In this document: positions 1 through 8,733 of the stretch, one piece after another
Layout of the letters: the number at the start of each line of letters is the position of its first letter
Position numbering within the stretch: position 1 is the first letter of the stretch
NCBI GenBank assembly: GCA_016932075.1
Contig: JAFGDP010000079.1
Span: 1 to 39,494 of the forward strand
DNA: 39,494 bases
From: Chitinispirillaceae bacterium
GTDB taxonomy: Bacteria; Fibrobacterota; Chitinivibrionia; Chitinivibrionales; Chitinispirillaceae
Direction of reading: 5' to 3'
Program-made: the position numbers and the translations under genes
The notes under the pieces: generated by a model
What the model was told of the DNA's origin: nothing
Databases searched by the model: none
Seen by the model: the letters and a program-made list of their open reading frames with translations, nothing else

Positions 1-796
1 CACCGACGCCAAGCTCGCCATAATTATTACGTCCGGCCCCCCAGAGCGTGTCGCCCCTGAGGAACAGGGTGGAATTTTCTCCAGCCACGACCGCTCGTAC
101 AACCGCGCCTGTCGGGATTATCGTAGTTGACACCAGACGAGGGGTTGAATCATTGAGAGAATCCGCGCGGCAGAGCTGGCCGTAGCGGTTGTACCCGGTT
201 CCGAGGAGCCTGCCGTCGTTTCTGATTATCATGGTGTGGTTAATCCCTGCCGAGACAGCCCTAACACCGGCCATAATATAAACAGGGCTTAAACGGTTGG
301 ATGTGGAGTTGTCACCGAGCTGGCCGTAATTATTATACCCTGTTGCCCACAGTGTGCCGTCACTCTTAAGGATCATGGTATGGTAGGATCCGGCAGAGAC
401 CGCTGAAACAGTACCACCACCTGGTATAATAATCTGTACCGGACTGTTTCTCGGGGCCGTGGTGCCGTCGCCGAGCTGGCCGGAATTGTTATATCCGGTC
501 GCCCAGAGGGAACCGTCTTTTTTCAGGATCATGGTGTGTTGGCCGCCTGCCGAAACTGCGGCTACATCGCTCATGACTTGAATCGGAGCTCTTCGGTCTG
601 TCGTATCGCCGGTGCCAAGCTGTCCATAGTAGTTCTCTCCAAACGCCCAGAGCGTTCCATCGTACTTGAGAAACATGGTGTGCACGGCGCCGGCCGAGAC
701 GGCCATAGCCGCTTTGTCTTGAGGATTAATCGGGTTCTGGCAACCTGTAAAAAACGCTACCGCAAAAGTTGCACCAAGTACAATAAACCGTTTCAT
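1..796 (-). CDS. RCC1-repeat lipoprotein, C-terminus beyond window
   Basis: Read on the minus strand from ATG at 796, with AAGGGAA upstream as ribosome binding site, the frame stays open to the left edge (about 265 residues). The first 19 residues form a signal peptide ending in FTGC, a probable lipobox (lipidated Cys19). The rest is tandem repeats of about 50 residues, each with the RCC1 signature (SAG..HTM.LK.DG.LWA.G.N..GQLG); at least five are visible. RCC1 repeats build beta-propellers used for binding. In bacteria they occur in secreted or surface proteins of mostly unknown role. The gene is incomplete, so further repeats or a C-terminal domain are unknown. The fold is confident; the function is not known. 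Confidence 0.88.
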   Translation of the reverse strand, partial: MKRFIVLGATFAVAFFTGCQNPINPQDKAAMAVSAGAVHTMFLKYDGTLWAFGENYYGQLGTGDTTDRRAPIQVMSDVAAVSAGGQHTMILKKDGSLWATGYNNSGQLGDGTTAPRNSPVQIIIPGGGTVSAVSAGSYHTMILKSDGTLWATGYNNYGQLGDNSTSNRLSPVYIMAGVRAVSAGINHTMIIRNDGRLLGTGYNRYGQLCRADSLNDSTPRLVSTTIIPTGAVVRAVVAGENSTLFLRGDTLWGAGRNNYGELGVG

Positions 797-891
797 AGCG
801 ATTCCCTTTGTTCCGGTAAAAAACATTTATACTTATAAGTCAAATGATGCGAGGCGTATGCAAAATCCCACCAAAAAAGATGTGAACTTGC

Positions 892-1626
892 CTACCTGCC
901 CTCCTTAAGCCGGTTTATCAAAAACTCCGGCATTTTTATTTTTTTCATCTTAGCCTGAGTTTTTTCAATGTCATACGCGACGCGGCGGTAGGAAAAATCG
1001 CCGGTTCCGGTGTCATAGATTGCATAGCATGACTGCGGGTTGCGGTCGCGCGGCTGGCCCACGCTCCCCACGTTGATAAGGAGCCGGCAGCCGGCCATTT
1101 CACGGAAATTGATGCGGCCTCCCTGGTGGACGTACACCTCTTTTTTCTTGTCAAGAACGATGATGATCGGTATATGGGTATGGCCCACGAGGCAGGCGTC
1201 GGTTTCAAAATACTGGAAATTGAAGGCCGCCTCCTCCAGGGAGGTGATGTAGTACCACATGTTCGGCTCATAGGGCGTCGCGTGGACCAGCGTCAGCCCG
1301 TCGCGGGTTATGGTGACCGGCAGTGAAAGGAGAAACGACTTGACCTCGTTTTTCAGGGCCCCGGAGGTCCACTCAATGGCGATCTTGGCGTGACTGTTGA
1401 AGTGGTGGGTCGCAAGAAGGTTGACCGCCGCCGCGTCATGGTTGCCCAGCAGGATGGTCATGCATTTCTTCCGCACGAGCTCCGTGCACTCGTTCGGGTT
1501 GGCGCCGTAGCCGACGATGTCGCCCAGGCAGATGGTTTCGTCGATTTTCTGCTGCCCGATATCGGCAAGAACGGCTTCAAGCGCCTCCAGATTTGCGTGA
1601 ATATCGGAGATGAAAGCGAGTCGCAT
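892..1626 (-). CDS. Calcineurin-like metallophosphoesterase (YfcE-type)
   Basis: A 244-residue cytoplasmic phosphoesterase. The metal ligands of the family are visible: D8-x-H10 at the start (FISDIHAN), GD at 35-36 (CLGDIVGYG), GNHD at 61-64 and a C-terminal GHTHIP. These bind a dinuclear metal centre in phosphodiesterases and protein phosphatases of this fold. I chose ATG at 1626 because the conserved N-terminus starts there; an upstream in-frame extension would overlap the end of the FHA gene. It begins 5 bases after the FHA stop, so the two are almost certainly co-transcribed. Pairing with a phosphopeptide-binding FHA protein hints at phosphosignalling, but the substrate cannot be read from sequence. 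Confidence 0.85.
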   Translation of the reverse strand: MRLAFISDIHANLEALEAVLADIGQQKIDETICLGDIVGYGANPNECTELVRKKCMTILLGNHDAAAVNLLATHHFNSHAKIAIEWTSGALKNEVKSFLLSLPVTITRDGLTLVHATPYEPNMWYYITSLEEAAFNFQYFETDACLVGHTHIPIIIVLDKKKEVYVHQGGRINFREMAGCRLLINVGSVGQPRDRNPQSCYAIYDTGTGDFSYRRVAYDIEKTQAKMKKIKMPEFLINRLKEGR

Positions 1627-1630
1627 GAAT

Positions 1631-2419
1631 CTATCCGTTTTCCATATAGCGGAAAGAGGTTGAGCCGAGATCGACCCGGTCCTTGTGCTGTAAAACATGC
1701 GATTTGACCTGGCGGCCGTTTATCTTGAGCTTACCGATCATTTTACTGGTGCTGATGCGCCACCCCTCGGCGGTCTCTTCTATGAACGCCTGGCGTTCGC
1801 TGACCATGAACCCCGAGACAGGAATATCGTCCGAATCGCCGTTGCCGAGGGTCATATACGGTTTGTCAAGTATATAAGTGAGATGCTTGGCCGTGTCGAT
1901 GAGCATCGGGGTCTTTTCCTCTTCGGCTTCCTCGCTTGCCGCAGTCTGTACCCTTTGCGTATGCCCGCGCGGGACCTCCTCCTCTTCCCGGGGGGGAGGC
2001 TCTTCCGCGACTTTTCGCGCCGTTCTCGTGCCGGAGCGCTTGTCATCCGCCTCCTCGATCGGCGTTTCTGAAGGGGCGACCACCGGGCCTGCGTCGCTCT
2101 TCTCCGGAACCGCCGCGCCGGCAACCGACGCGATCTCTTCGTAAATGATGGTGAATTTTCCTATGGTAATCTTATCGCCGCTGTGCAGGGGTACCTTTTT
2201 TACCCGCTTGCCGTTGACCATGCTGCCGTTCAGCGAGTTCAGGTCGGTGAGGATGTACTTGCGGTCAAAGTCCTCCTCAATGCGGATGTGCCGGCGCGAT
2301 ACGCCCATGTTGGCGATCGAAATGGTGTTTTCCGGAAGCCGTCCGACGGTGATGACCGGTTCGTCGAGGACATAGGTGTTGAGAGGTTTGCCCTCGTAAA
2401 AGACCATGAATTTTACCAT
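1631..2419 (-). CDS. Protein with two FHA domains
   Basis: 262 residues. The N-terminal FHA domain (about residues 1-100) has the phosphothreonine-binding residues of the family: G26-R27, S41-R-R-H44, N61 and the N69-G70 pair. A charged, low-complexity linker rich in Pro and Glu (about 105-170) follows. A second FHA-like domain (about 175-262) has GN where GR is expected and SERQ where SxxH is expected, so its phosphopeptide site looks lost. FHA proteins read Ser/Thr phosphorylation, and some (TagH/Fha) belong to T6SS regulation. A T6SS operon lies 8 kb away, but no link is shown. Its neighbour is a phosphoesterase, and the gene is divergent from a partner-switching module. Confidence 0.86.
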   Translation of the reverse strand: MVKFMVFYEGKPLNTYVLDEPVITVGRLPENTISIANMGVSRRHIRIEEDFDRKYILTDLNSLNGSMVNGKRVKKVPLHSGDKITIGKFTIIYEEIASVAGAAVPEKSDAGPVVAPSETPIEEADDKRSGTRTARKVAEEPPPREEEEVPRGHTQRVQTAASEEAEEEKTPMLIDTAKHLTYILDKPYMTLGNGDSDDIPVSGFMVSERQAFIEETAEGWRISTSKMIGKLKINGRQVKSHVLQHKDRVDLGSTSFRYMENG

Positions 2420-2735
2420 AAAATGTCCTGCCCCTGTTCTGGGTCTGAAAAACCGTTATGGGACGGCTGCCCGCCATGTTTTCCGTCACAGAGTCTGAAA
2501 GCACTTAAAATACATGTCCATTTTGAAGATATGCAACAAATAGCGGCAACCATTTTCCAGCCGGCCCGGGAAACAGCTCCCTGCCGCGTTGTAAGGGTTT
2601 CGTCATAACGTCACTATACTCTTTTGTGGCCGGGTAATCTTTATATATATTTCATCCGTAGCAATAACGCGATAATCATTAACGTAGTACTGATTTTGTA
2701 CGGTGGCGGTAAAAAAAGGCAGACATCGAAGACAA
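2420..2735. other. Intergenic region between divergent genes
   Basis: About 316 bases separate the FHA gene (minus) from the RsbW-like gene (plus). I see no supported coding frame. It must hold promoters for both directions. A TATACT hexamer at 2615-2620 and an AT-rich tract near 2641-2652 could be -10 elements, but no convincing -35 lies at the right distance from either. Confidence 0.5.
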
Positions 2736-3164
2736 ATGAAATCAGAAACCCCCTATTGTCTGGCGGTCTCTTTTCCCGGTGAACTGGAATATATACCGCT
2801 TGTACGGAAGATGATCTCAGAGGTGCTCCGGGTATTGAAGTTCAGTGACAAGTTCACCTTTCGTTCAGAATTTATTATTGACGAGCTGTGCAACAACGCG
2901 GTGATCTACGGTTCGGGCACCGACCGGTCGCTGGTGGAGATTCAATGCAATGCGTTCAGCGACCGGGTGGAGTTTAACGTCAAAGACCGCGGCGGTTCAA
3001 GCGAAAACATACAAAAGCTCCGTCAGGCTATCGCCGAGGGACCCATGGAACAGGGCGGGGGCCTTGATCTGGTCCGCATGCTCGCCGAAAAGGTGGAATG
3101 CACCGTCGATGAACGTAACATTACCCAGATTCATGTGGTGCGGAAACGCGAGGATGTCCCGTGA
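2736..3164 (+). CDS. RsbW/SpoIIAB-like HATPase_c_2 anti-sigma/serine kinase
   Basis: 142 residues. A GHKL ATPase of the anti-sigma-factor kinase type. The N-box reads IIDELCNNAVIYGS (E50, N53/N54), the G1 segment is KDRGG (D84), and the G2 box is GGGLDLVRMLA (about 107-117). Such proteins bind ATP, phosphorylate STAS antagonists on Ser and sequester a sigma factor or other target. I placed the start at ATG 2736, just before the conserved FPGELEYIP strand; an upstream GTG at 2703 would add 11 basic residues. It is the first gene of a run with a STAS-HATPase fusion and a STAS protein, so the likely partner is encoded next door. No sigma factor or PP2C phosphatase is adjacent. Confidence 0.85.
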   Translation: MKSETPYCLAVSFPGELEYIPLVRKMISEVLRVLKFSDKFTFRSEFIIDELCNNAVIYGSGTDRSLVEIQCNAFSDRVEFNVKDRGGSSENIQKLRQAIAEGPMEQGGGLDLVRMLAEKVECTVDERNITQIHVVRKREDVP

Positions 3165-3197
3165 TTTTCTGTAAAAATTTTATAGAGGGCCGGCGTC

Positions 3198-3995
3198 ATG
3201 AGTGACACGTCGAATATCATCGTTGATGAAATACCTTCAATGCCGGAAGTCTGCCTTGTCCGTTTGAGCGGCGCTCTGGACGTTGACAGCATCGCCAACA
3301 TAGACCGGTGTTTTCCAGAACGCGACGACAGCGGGAAAAAGCATGCGATCGCGGACATGAGCAATGTTTCGCTGGTCGCTTCCGCGGCGCTGGGTAAGCT
3401 TCTGGGAATAAAGCGGCGTTTCATTGAGCGGGGCGGAGATCTGGTGCTGGCTGCCATGAGCCTGGAACTCAAGATGAAGTTCATGCTGATGGGCGTCAAC
3501 AAGATTTTCAAAGTGTATAACGATCTCCGTTCCGCCATGAATGCCTATGCCTGGGACGTGAAGCACGAAACCGAGCACCTGCGGATTTCTTTCCCGCCCC
3601 AGCTTTCGATAGTCCCGGCGGTGAGGAATTTCGTCAGCAGGGTCATGGTCAACAAGGGATACAGCGACCGGGACAGTTTCAGGATTGAAACCATTGTCGA
3701 TGAAATCTGCAACAATGCGGTGCAGTACGGGTCGCCCGAAAGAAAAGACAATATTATGCTCCGTATCAAGGTGGACTGGGGCAAGGTGGAGCTTGACGCT
3801 GAAAACGTTACTTCCCGTGACGAAAAGGACAAACTGAGGAAGCACATGGACGGCCTGAAAAACAATATTCCTTTAAAGGGGGAATCAACACGGGGGCGGG
3901 GTCTTGCTCTCGTTAAGATGCTGGCAAGCGAACTTAATGCCGAGATAACAGACACCGGAACCATGGTCCACGTGACCAAATTGAAAGAGGAATAG
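3198..3995 (+). CDS. STAS-HATPase fusion, partner-switching protein
   Basis: 265 residues with two halves. Residues about 10-118 are a STAS (anti-anti-sigma) domain. The usual DSSGLG loop reads VASAALG, keeping a Ser at 62 in the position phosphorylated in SpoIIAA but losing the preceding Asp. Residues about 127-262 are an RsbW-type HATPase with N-box IVDEICNNAVQYGS (E169, N172/N173) and G2 box RGRGLALVKML (232-242). The G1 segment, usually DxG, reads LDAENVTS and lacks the glycine. Antagonist and kinase are normally separate proteins, so fusion suggests an intramolecular switch or a scaffold. The gene follows the free HATPase by 33 bases and its stop is 5 bases before the STAS gene. Domain calls are strong; ATPase activity is uncertain. 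Confidence 0.83.
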   Translation: MSDTSNIIVDEIPSMPEVCLVRLSGALDVDSIANIDRCFPERDDSGKKHAIADMSNVSLVASAALGKLLGIKRRFIERGGDLVLAAMSLELKMKFMLMGVNKIFKVYNDLRSAMNAYAWDVKHETEHLRISFPPQLSIVPAVRNFVSRVMVNKGYSDRDSFRIETIVDEICNNAVQYGSPERKDNIMLRIKVDWGKVELDAENVTSRDEKDKLRKHMDGLKNNIPLKGESTRGRGLALVKMLASELNAEITDTGTMVHVTKLKEE

Positions 3996-4000
3996 TGCCT

Positions 4001-4357
4001 ATGGAATCTCAAATCGAACTCAAACACGAAGCGGTGAAAGGCAAAAACGAGGCGCAGGTTATAAGGTTTATCGGCGACCTTGATGCGACGAACGTACAGA
4101 CCGTTCTCGAAAAGATATGTAATCTTTTCAGTGAAGGAAAGATCCACATCGTGGCTGATTTCGCCAAACTCCGGTACGTCAACAGCACGGGACTTGGAAT
4201 TCTGCTGCACCTGAGCAAGTCGGCCAAGGAAAAGGCGGGGAGTTTCAAGATCGCCAATGTTAATGAGAATGTTTTTGAAATCGTCGAGATCATCGGCGCG
4301 ACATCGCTCCTTGAGATTTACGATACGGTGGAAGAGGCGATAGCGTCGCTCAAGTAA
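4001..4357 (+). CDS. STAS-domain anti-sigma factor antagonist
   Basis: 118 residues, a single STAS domain. The loop RYVNSTGLGILL carries Ser62 at the position phosphorylated by cognate kinases, followed by the intact G-L-G. It also has the usual IRFIGDLDA first strand. When unphosphorylated, such proteins bind the HATPase anti-sigma factor and release its target. I chose ATG 4001, 10 bases after AGAGG; a GTG at 3995 overlaps the preceding stop and would be too close to that site. With the two genes upstream it makes a compact partner-switching set. It is the natural substrate of either HATPase domain. Confidence 0.87.
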   Translation: MESQIELKHEAVKGKNEAQVIRFIGDLDATNVQTVLEKICNLFSEGKIHIVADFAKLRYVNSTGLGILLHLSKSAKEKAGSFKIANVNENVFEIVEIIGATSLLEIYDTVEEAIASLK

Positions 4358-4396
4358 TCAGCATTTCGCTTCATTCAACAAAGCGGGGATGTGTCC

Positions 4397-6043
4397 ATGA
4401 AAAAAAAGCGTTCAGTAATATCCGTTGCCGGCATTCTGCTGCTCATCTGCATGTGCTACCATGGCGTGCCGCAGAAGGAACGTCTTGCCTATATAGGGTC
4501 AACCCTTATTACCAGACAGGACGCTGACGCCTTTTCGACCGTGTTTCAATATTATCCTAACCCTCCGGAGGAGTTTTATCTTGGCACGAAACCGCAGATT
4601 GAGGCGATGGTAGAAACCGAGGCGATTTACCGGAAAACCCGCTGGAACCTGACCAACATCAAGCTTCGGAACGGTCTGGAGTGGCAATGGAGGGAGCGTT
4701 ATTATATTTCCGCATTGTTTACGGAAAAAATTTTACGGGAAAACTTCGGCTATACCGACAAAGAGCTCAGGAAATACTATAACAGCCACAAACAAAGTTA
4801 TGCGTCCGTAACCTATGATTCCACAGGGAAAGCGTGCACAACAGGCACGCCGCAGCCGTTTGAACAGGTCAGAATAAGTATCGCCGAAAAACTGTTTCTC
4901 GCCGTGCGTCCCCCGGATTCGGCGTTTAAAAGCAGGGTCAATACCGTTGATACCGGCCTTATCACACGCGAATGGTTGCGTTACCTGCGCGGCGGAGAAG
5001 GCATACGCGAGGTGTTTCTTAAAAAGTATTTCAAAGAGAAATACGGCAGGGAATATCCCGATTCGCTCATCGATTTTTACGGGAAAGGCAATATCATCAC
5101 CCCGGAGGACGTGGAAATCATGCTCTCCTGGATCCCGGCGAACCGGCGAGAGCAGATCAAGAACAACCCGCAGGGAGTGAACGATCTGGCGCAATGGCTT
5201 CTCCGGTGGAAGCTGTTCAGCGAAAGGGCGGCAGGCACGGGATATGCGTCTCAGCCGGCCGTGCAGAATACGCTCAAGTGGGTCTGGCGGTTTGAAATCG
5301 CCCAGCGATATATCAATGAAAGAATCGTCCCGCTCGTTAAAAAGGGCGTCCGTATTGACACCGCAATGGCTGTGTATGCTTACTGGGACGAGACCGAAAC
5401 GCCGGGCCAGAACGTTGATTCCGCAGGGCTGAAGAACAGTCTCGCAAAGCAGGTTTCCCTCCAGCGTGCGGTGAAATTTGACAGCCTCCTGTACGAAATA
5501 CGCAGGGCCGAAGGCGTGCGGTTTCTCACTGACTGGAAAGACGATAAGGCAAAAACCCCAGCCTCGCTTCTCAGGCGTGCCGACTCGCTGCGGGACACCG
5601 GCAGCACCGTGGACGCACAAAGCGACTACCAGACGCTGGTTGACAACTTTTTTTACACCAAAGAGGGCAAAAAGGCCATTATCGAAATAGCGAAGATAAA
5701 GACCGAACAACAGCAGTACCGCGAGGCGGTCAACAGCTACCGCCGTTTTCTTATAGACAATACCGACGAGAGTAAAAAATGCAATTACATGTTCATGATC
5801 GGGTTTATTTACGACGAATATTGCGACAAACCAGCATTAGCCGAAGAAAATTACAAGTGGGTGCTGAAAAACGCTCCCGGTTGCGAGCTTGCCGATGATG
5901 CGGAGTTCATGATGCTGCACCTCGGGGAGCAGATGGCGGGCGTCGACGAACTGCAGTCCGAGGTCAGACGCCAGGGCAAGAAGGTGGAGGCCGCGGAAAC
6001 CGACACGGCGGGCCTGAGGGTCGAGATGATGCCTGCAAAATAA
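4397..6043 (+). CDS. Exported SurA-N-like protein with C-terminal TPR repeats
   Basis: 548 residues. The N-terminus (KKKRS then a hydrophobic stretch to about residue 18) is a Sec signal or anchor; nearby Cys residues do not form a standard lipobox. Residues about 30-140 look like the helical chaperone part of SurA/PrsA-type proteins (AYIGSTLITRQDAD, then a YTDKELRKYYNSHK segment). No parvulin motif follows. Residues about 150-380 resemble another helical chaperone-like block, and about 395-520 contain TPR-like helices. A periplasmic folding or scaffolding role is inferred from this architecture. ATG 4397 is preceded by GCGGGGA; a GTG six bases upstream is the alternative. It is the last gene before the terminator at 6078. 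Confidence 0.65.
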   Translation: MKKKRSVISVAGILLLICMCYHGVPQKERLAYIGSTLITRQDADAFSTVFQYYPNPPEEFYLGTKPQIEAMVETEAIYRKTRWNLTNIKLRNGLEWQWRERYYISALFTEKILRENFGYTDKELRKYYNSHKQSYASVTYDSTGKACTTGTPQPFEQVRISIAEKLFLAVRPPDSAFKSRVNTVDTGLITREWLRYLRGGEGIREVFLKKYFKEKYGREYPDSLIDFYGKGNIITPEDVEIMLSWIPANRREQIKNNPQGVNDLAQWLLRWKLFSERAAGTGYASQPAVQNTLKWVWRFEIAQRYINERIVPLVKKGVRIDTAMAVYAYWDETETPGQNVDSAGLKNSLAKQVSLQRAVKFDSLLYEIRRAEGVRFLTDWKDDKAKTPASLLRRADSLRDTGSTVDAQSDYQTLVDNFFYTKEGKKAIIEIAKIKTEQQQYREAVNSYRRFLIDNTDESKKCNYMFMIGFIYDEYCDKPALAEENYKWVLKNAPGCELADDAEFMMLHLGEQMAGVDELQSEVRRQGKKVEAAETDTAGLRVEMMPAK

Positions 6044-6077
6044 TGTTCACGAAGAACAGAGCATACGGGATGTGCGC

Positions 6078-6110
6078 GCCGCCGGACAAGTTGTGAGGCG
6101 GCTTTTTTTT
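6078..6110 (+). terminator. Rho-independent terminator after the partner-switching/TPR unit
   Basis: GCCGCC (6078-6083) pairs with GGCGGC (6097-6102), and eight T residues follow directly (6103-6110). It ends the unit that starts at 2736 and separates it from glgP. Confidence 0.85.
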
Positions 6111-6143
6111 GTAAAAGGCAAATATTGAAGGAAAGGCACACAT

Positions 6144-8696
6144 ATGTCGCGGGAAAAATCGCTAAATGCACCAAGGGCGTCATCGCTGCGCCATGGCGGG
6201 AATTTCAACTGGAAGCTCAGATACAAGGGAAGCTCGGTCGAAGATATACGGAGAAGTTTCCTGAGCAATCTTGAGTATAACATTGCCAGAGACCCGTATT
6301 CCCTTACGCTGTACGATGAGTTTTTAAGCCTTTCCTACACGGTACGCGAACGTCTTATCGAACGATGGATCGCCAGCCGCCAGCAATACCATATTAATAA
6401 TGTCAAGCGTGTATATTATTTGTCAATGGAGTTCCTCCTTGGAAGACTGCTTGCCGACAACATCATCAATCTTCAGATAGAAGGCGCCTGCCGGAAGGCG
6501 ATAGGGACATTGAGCCTTGATATGGAAGAGATTATAGACCAGGAGCACGATGCCGGGCTCGGGAACGGCGGTCTCGGGCGACTGGCCGCCTGTTTTCTCG
6601 ATTCAATGGCGACACTCAAACTGCCTGCCGTCGGGTATGGAATCCGCTACGATTTCGGCATTTTCAACCAGAGAATAGTGAACGGCAACCAGGTGGAAAT
6701 GCCGGAGATGTGGCTGCAGTTCAGAAATCCCTGGGAAATCGAGCATCCCGAGTACAAGCAGATCATTAAATACTACGGGAAGTCAATATATGTGAAAGAA
6801 GGTGACGGAAAGACCCGTTTCCGCTGGGTCGACACGAGCGATGTGGTTGCAATTCCTTACGATATTCCGATTCCGGGATACGGGGTCAATAATGTCAACA
6901 CGCTGCGGTTGTGGTCGGCGCGGGCGACTGAGGAGTTCAACTTTCAGGACTTCAACCAGGGTGACTATATCGGCGCATGCGAAACAAAGCTTACGAGCGA
7001 AAACATTTCAAAGGTGCTTTACCCCAACGACAATAATGTGTCGGGACGTGAGCTGCGGCTCAAACAGCAGCATTTTTTCACCTCGGCATCGCTGCAGGAC
7101 ATCATCCGGAGATACCTTGCGGCAAACGAGGGTTTCGGTGCCTTTGCGGAAAAGGTGGCGATACAGCTCAATGATACACATCCGTCAATCGCTATCGTTG
7201 AACTTGCGCGGTTGCTCATCGATGAGCACCGTCTGGAATGGGACGAGGCGTGGAAGGTCGTGACCGGCACCTTCGCTTATACCAACCATACGCTCATGCC
7301 GGAGGCGCTTGAGAGGTGGCCGGTGTCACTGATGCGCAGACTTCTGCCGCGGCATCTCGAGATTATTTTCGAGATCAATGCCCGGTTTATGAGAGAGGTG
7401 TCGTACCGGTTCCCCGGTGATACCGACCGACTGCGGAGAATGTCGATTATCGAAGAGGGCGATGAACAGCAGATCCGAATGGCCTATCTTGCGATTGTAG
7501 GGAGCCATTCAGTCAACGGAGTGTCAAAATTGCACACCAGGCTGCTGTGTGAAAGACTCATGAGTGATTTTTATGCCATGTGGCCGGATAAGTTCAATAG
7601 CAAGACAAACGGCATTTCTCCACGGCGGTGGCTTTATAAGGCGAACCCTTCTCTGCGGGAGGTTATTTCGGACGCCATCGGCGGATCGTGGGTCACCAAT
7701 CTGCGTGACTTGAAAAAGCTCGCCAACCATGCCGGCGACCGGGGGTTCCACAGGAAATGGAACGAGGCTAAACGGGCCGCAAAGGAGTCGTTCGCGAAAA
7801 ATATGAAAGCATGGGAGCAGATGGACATCGACACATCGATGATGTTCGATGTGCACGTGAAACGCATTCATGAATATAAAAGGCAGCTTCTCAATATACT
7901 GCACTGTATCGCGCTCTACTGCAAGATCAAGGCCGGGGAAACAAAGGACATGGTGCCGCGCATCGTCCTGTTCGGCGGCAAGGCGGCGCCGGGGTATGTC
8001 ATGGCAAAGCTCATTATTAAATTCATCAATAACGTTGCAGGCATCATCAACCGCGACCCGGCGACCAAAGGACTTCTGGCCATTCATTTTCTGCCGAATT
8101 ACCGGGTATCGCTTGCCGAGAGCGTTATCCCGGCCGCAGACCTGTCGGAGCAGATTTCCACCGCCGGCACCGAAGCGTCGGGAACCGGCAATATGAAATT
8201 TGCGCTGAACGGCGCCTTGACAATAGGAACAATGGATGGAGCAAACATCGAGATGATGGAACAGATCGGGGAGGAGAACATGTTCATTTTCGGTCTGCGC
8301 GCGAACGAAATCGACGAACTGCGCGGACGCGGCTATGACCCCCAATATTTTTTAAACAGGAGCCCGCTTCTGAAAAAGGTGTTCGACCTGGTGAATTCGG
8401 GTTTTTTCAGCCCCGAAGAACCGCACCTTTTCAGGCCGATAACCGACTCCCTGATTTCGGGAGGAGACCGCTTCCTGGTGTTGGCAGATTTTGAATCGTA
8501 CGTGGAATGTCAGAAAAGAGCGGCGGACATTTATCGAAGCAAGCCCGAACAGTGGACGCGCATGTCAATCATCAATGTTGCGAACATCGGTGTTTTTTCT
8601 TCCGACCGGGCGATAGACGAATACGCGCGCGAAATATGGAACGCGGTACCCGTGGAAGTAAAGCTCAATAATCGCCTCTGGGAACACAGGAAATAG
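6144..8696 (+). CDS. glgP: Glycogen/starch/maltodextrin phosphorylase
   Basis: 850 residues, normal length for a GT35 alpha-glucan phosphorylase. It releases glucose-1-phosphate from the non-reducing ends of glycogen or maltodextrins in the cytoplasm. The pyridoxal-phosphate region is intact: EASGTGNMKFALNG with the Schiff-base lysine at residue 685, followed by TIGTMDGANIEM. Other family blocks are present, including GLGNGGLGRLAACFLDS, RIHEYKRQLLN and the NDTHPSIAI segment. ATG 6144 is preceded by AGGAAAGG. It follows a terminator and is probably transcribed alone, although I could not place its promoter with confidence. No other glycogen gene is in the window. Confidence 0.97.
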   Translation: MSREKSLNAPRASSLRHGGNFNWKLRYKGSSVEDIRRSFLSNLEYNIARDPYSLTLYDEFLSLSYTVRERLIERWIASRQQYHINNVKRVYYLSMEFLLGRLLADNIINLQIEGACRKAIGTLSLDMEEIIDQEHDAGLGNGGLGRLAACFLDSMATLKLPAVGYGIRYDFGIFNQRIVNGNQVEMPEMWLQFRNPWEIEHPEYKQIIKYYGKSIYVKEGDGKTRFRWVDTSDVVAIPYDIPIPGYGVNNVNTLRLWSARATEEFNFQDFNQGDYIGACETKLTSENISKVLYPNDNNVSGRELRLKQQHFFTSASLQDIIRRYLAANEGFGAFAEKVAIQLNDTHPSIAIVELARLLIDEHRLEWDEAWKVVTGTFAYTNHTLMPEALERWPVSLMRRLLPRHLEIIFEINARFMREVSYRFPGDTDRLRRMSIIEEGDEQQIRMAYLAIVGSHSVNGVSKLHTRLLCERLMSDFYAMWPDKFNSKTNGISPRRWLYKANPSLREVISDAIGGSWVTNLRDLKKLANHAGDRGFHRKWNEAKRAAKESFAKNMKAWEQMDIDTSMMFDVHVKRIHEYKRQLLNILHCIALYCKIKAGETKDMVPRIVLFGGKAAPGYVMAKLIIKFINNVAGIINRDPATKGLLAIHFLPNYRVSLAESVIPAADLSEQISTAGTEASGTGNMKFALNGALTIGTMDGANIEMMEQIGEENMFIFGLRANEIDELRGRGYDPQYFLNRSPLLKKVFDLVNSGFFSPEEPHLFRPITDSLISGGDRFLVLADFESYVECQKRAADIYRSKPEQWTRMSIINVANIGVFSSDRAIDEYAREIWNAVPVEVKLNNRLWEHRK

Positions 8697-8733
8697 AAAA
8701 AGCGTTCCGGTAATCCGGTCTTTTGCGGCCGTG

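Noticed and set aside
2615..2620. TATACT as a promoter for the partner-switching unit
   Set aside because: No convincing -35 lies 16-18 bases upstream, so I did not list it as a feature.
4733..5710. A 325-codon minus-strand frame
   Set aside because: It is antisense to the SurA-like/TPR gene and lacks any recognisable domain.
7524..8345. A 273-codon minus-strand frame
   Set aside because: It is antisense to glgP, which is certain.
8697..8733. CCGG..CCGG repeat as terminator of glgP
   Set aside because: The stem is four or five base pairs and the T run is short; I could not separate it from chance.
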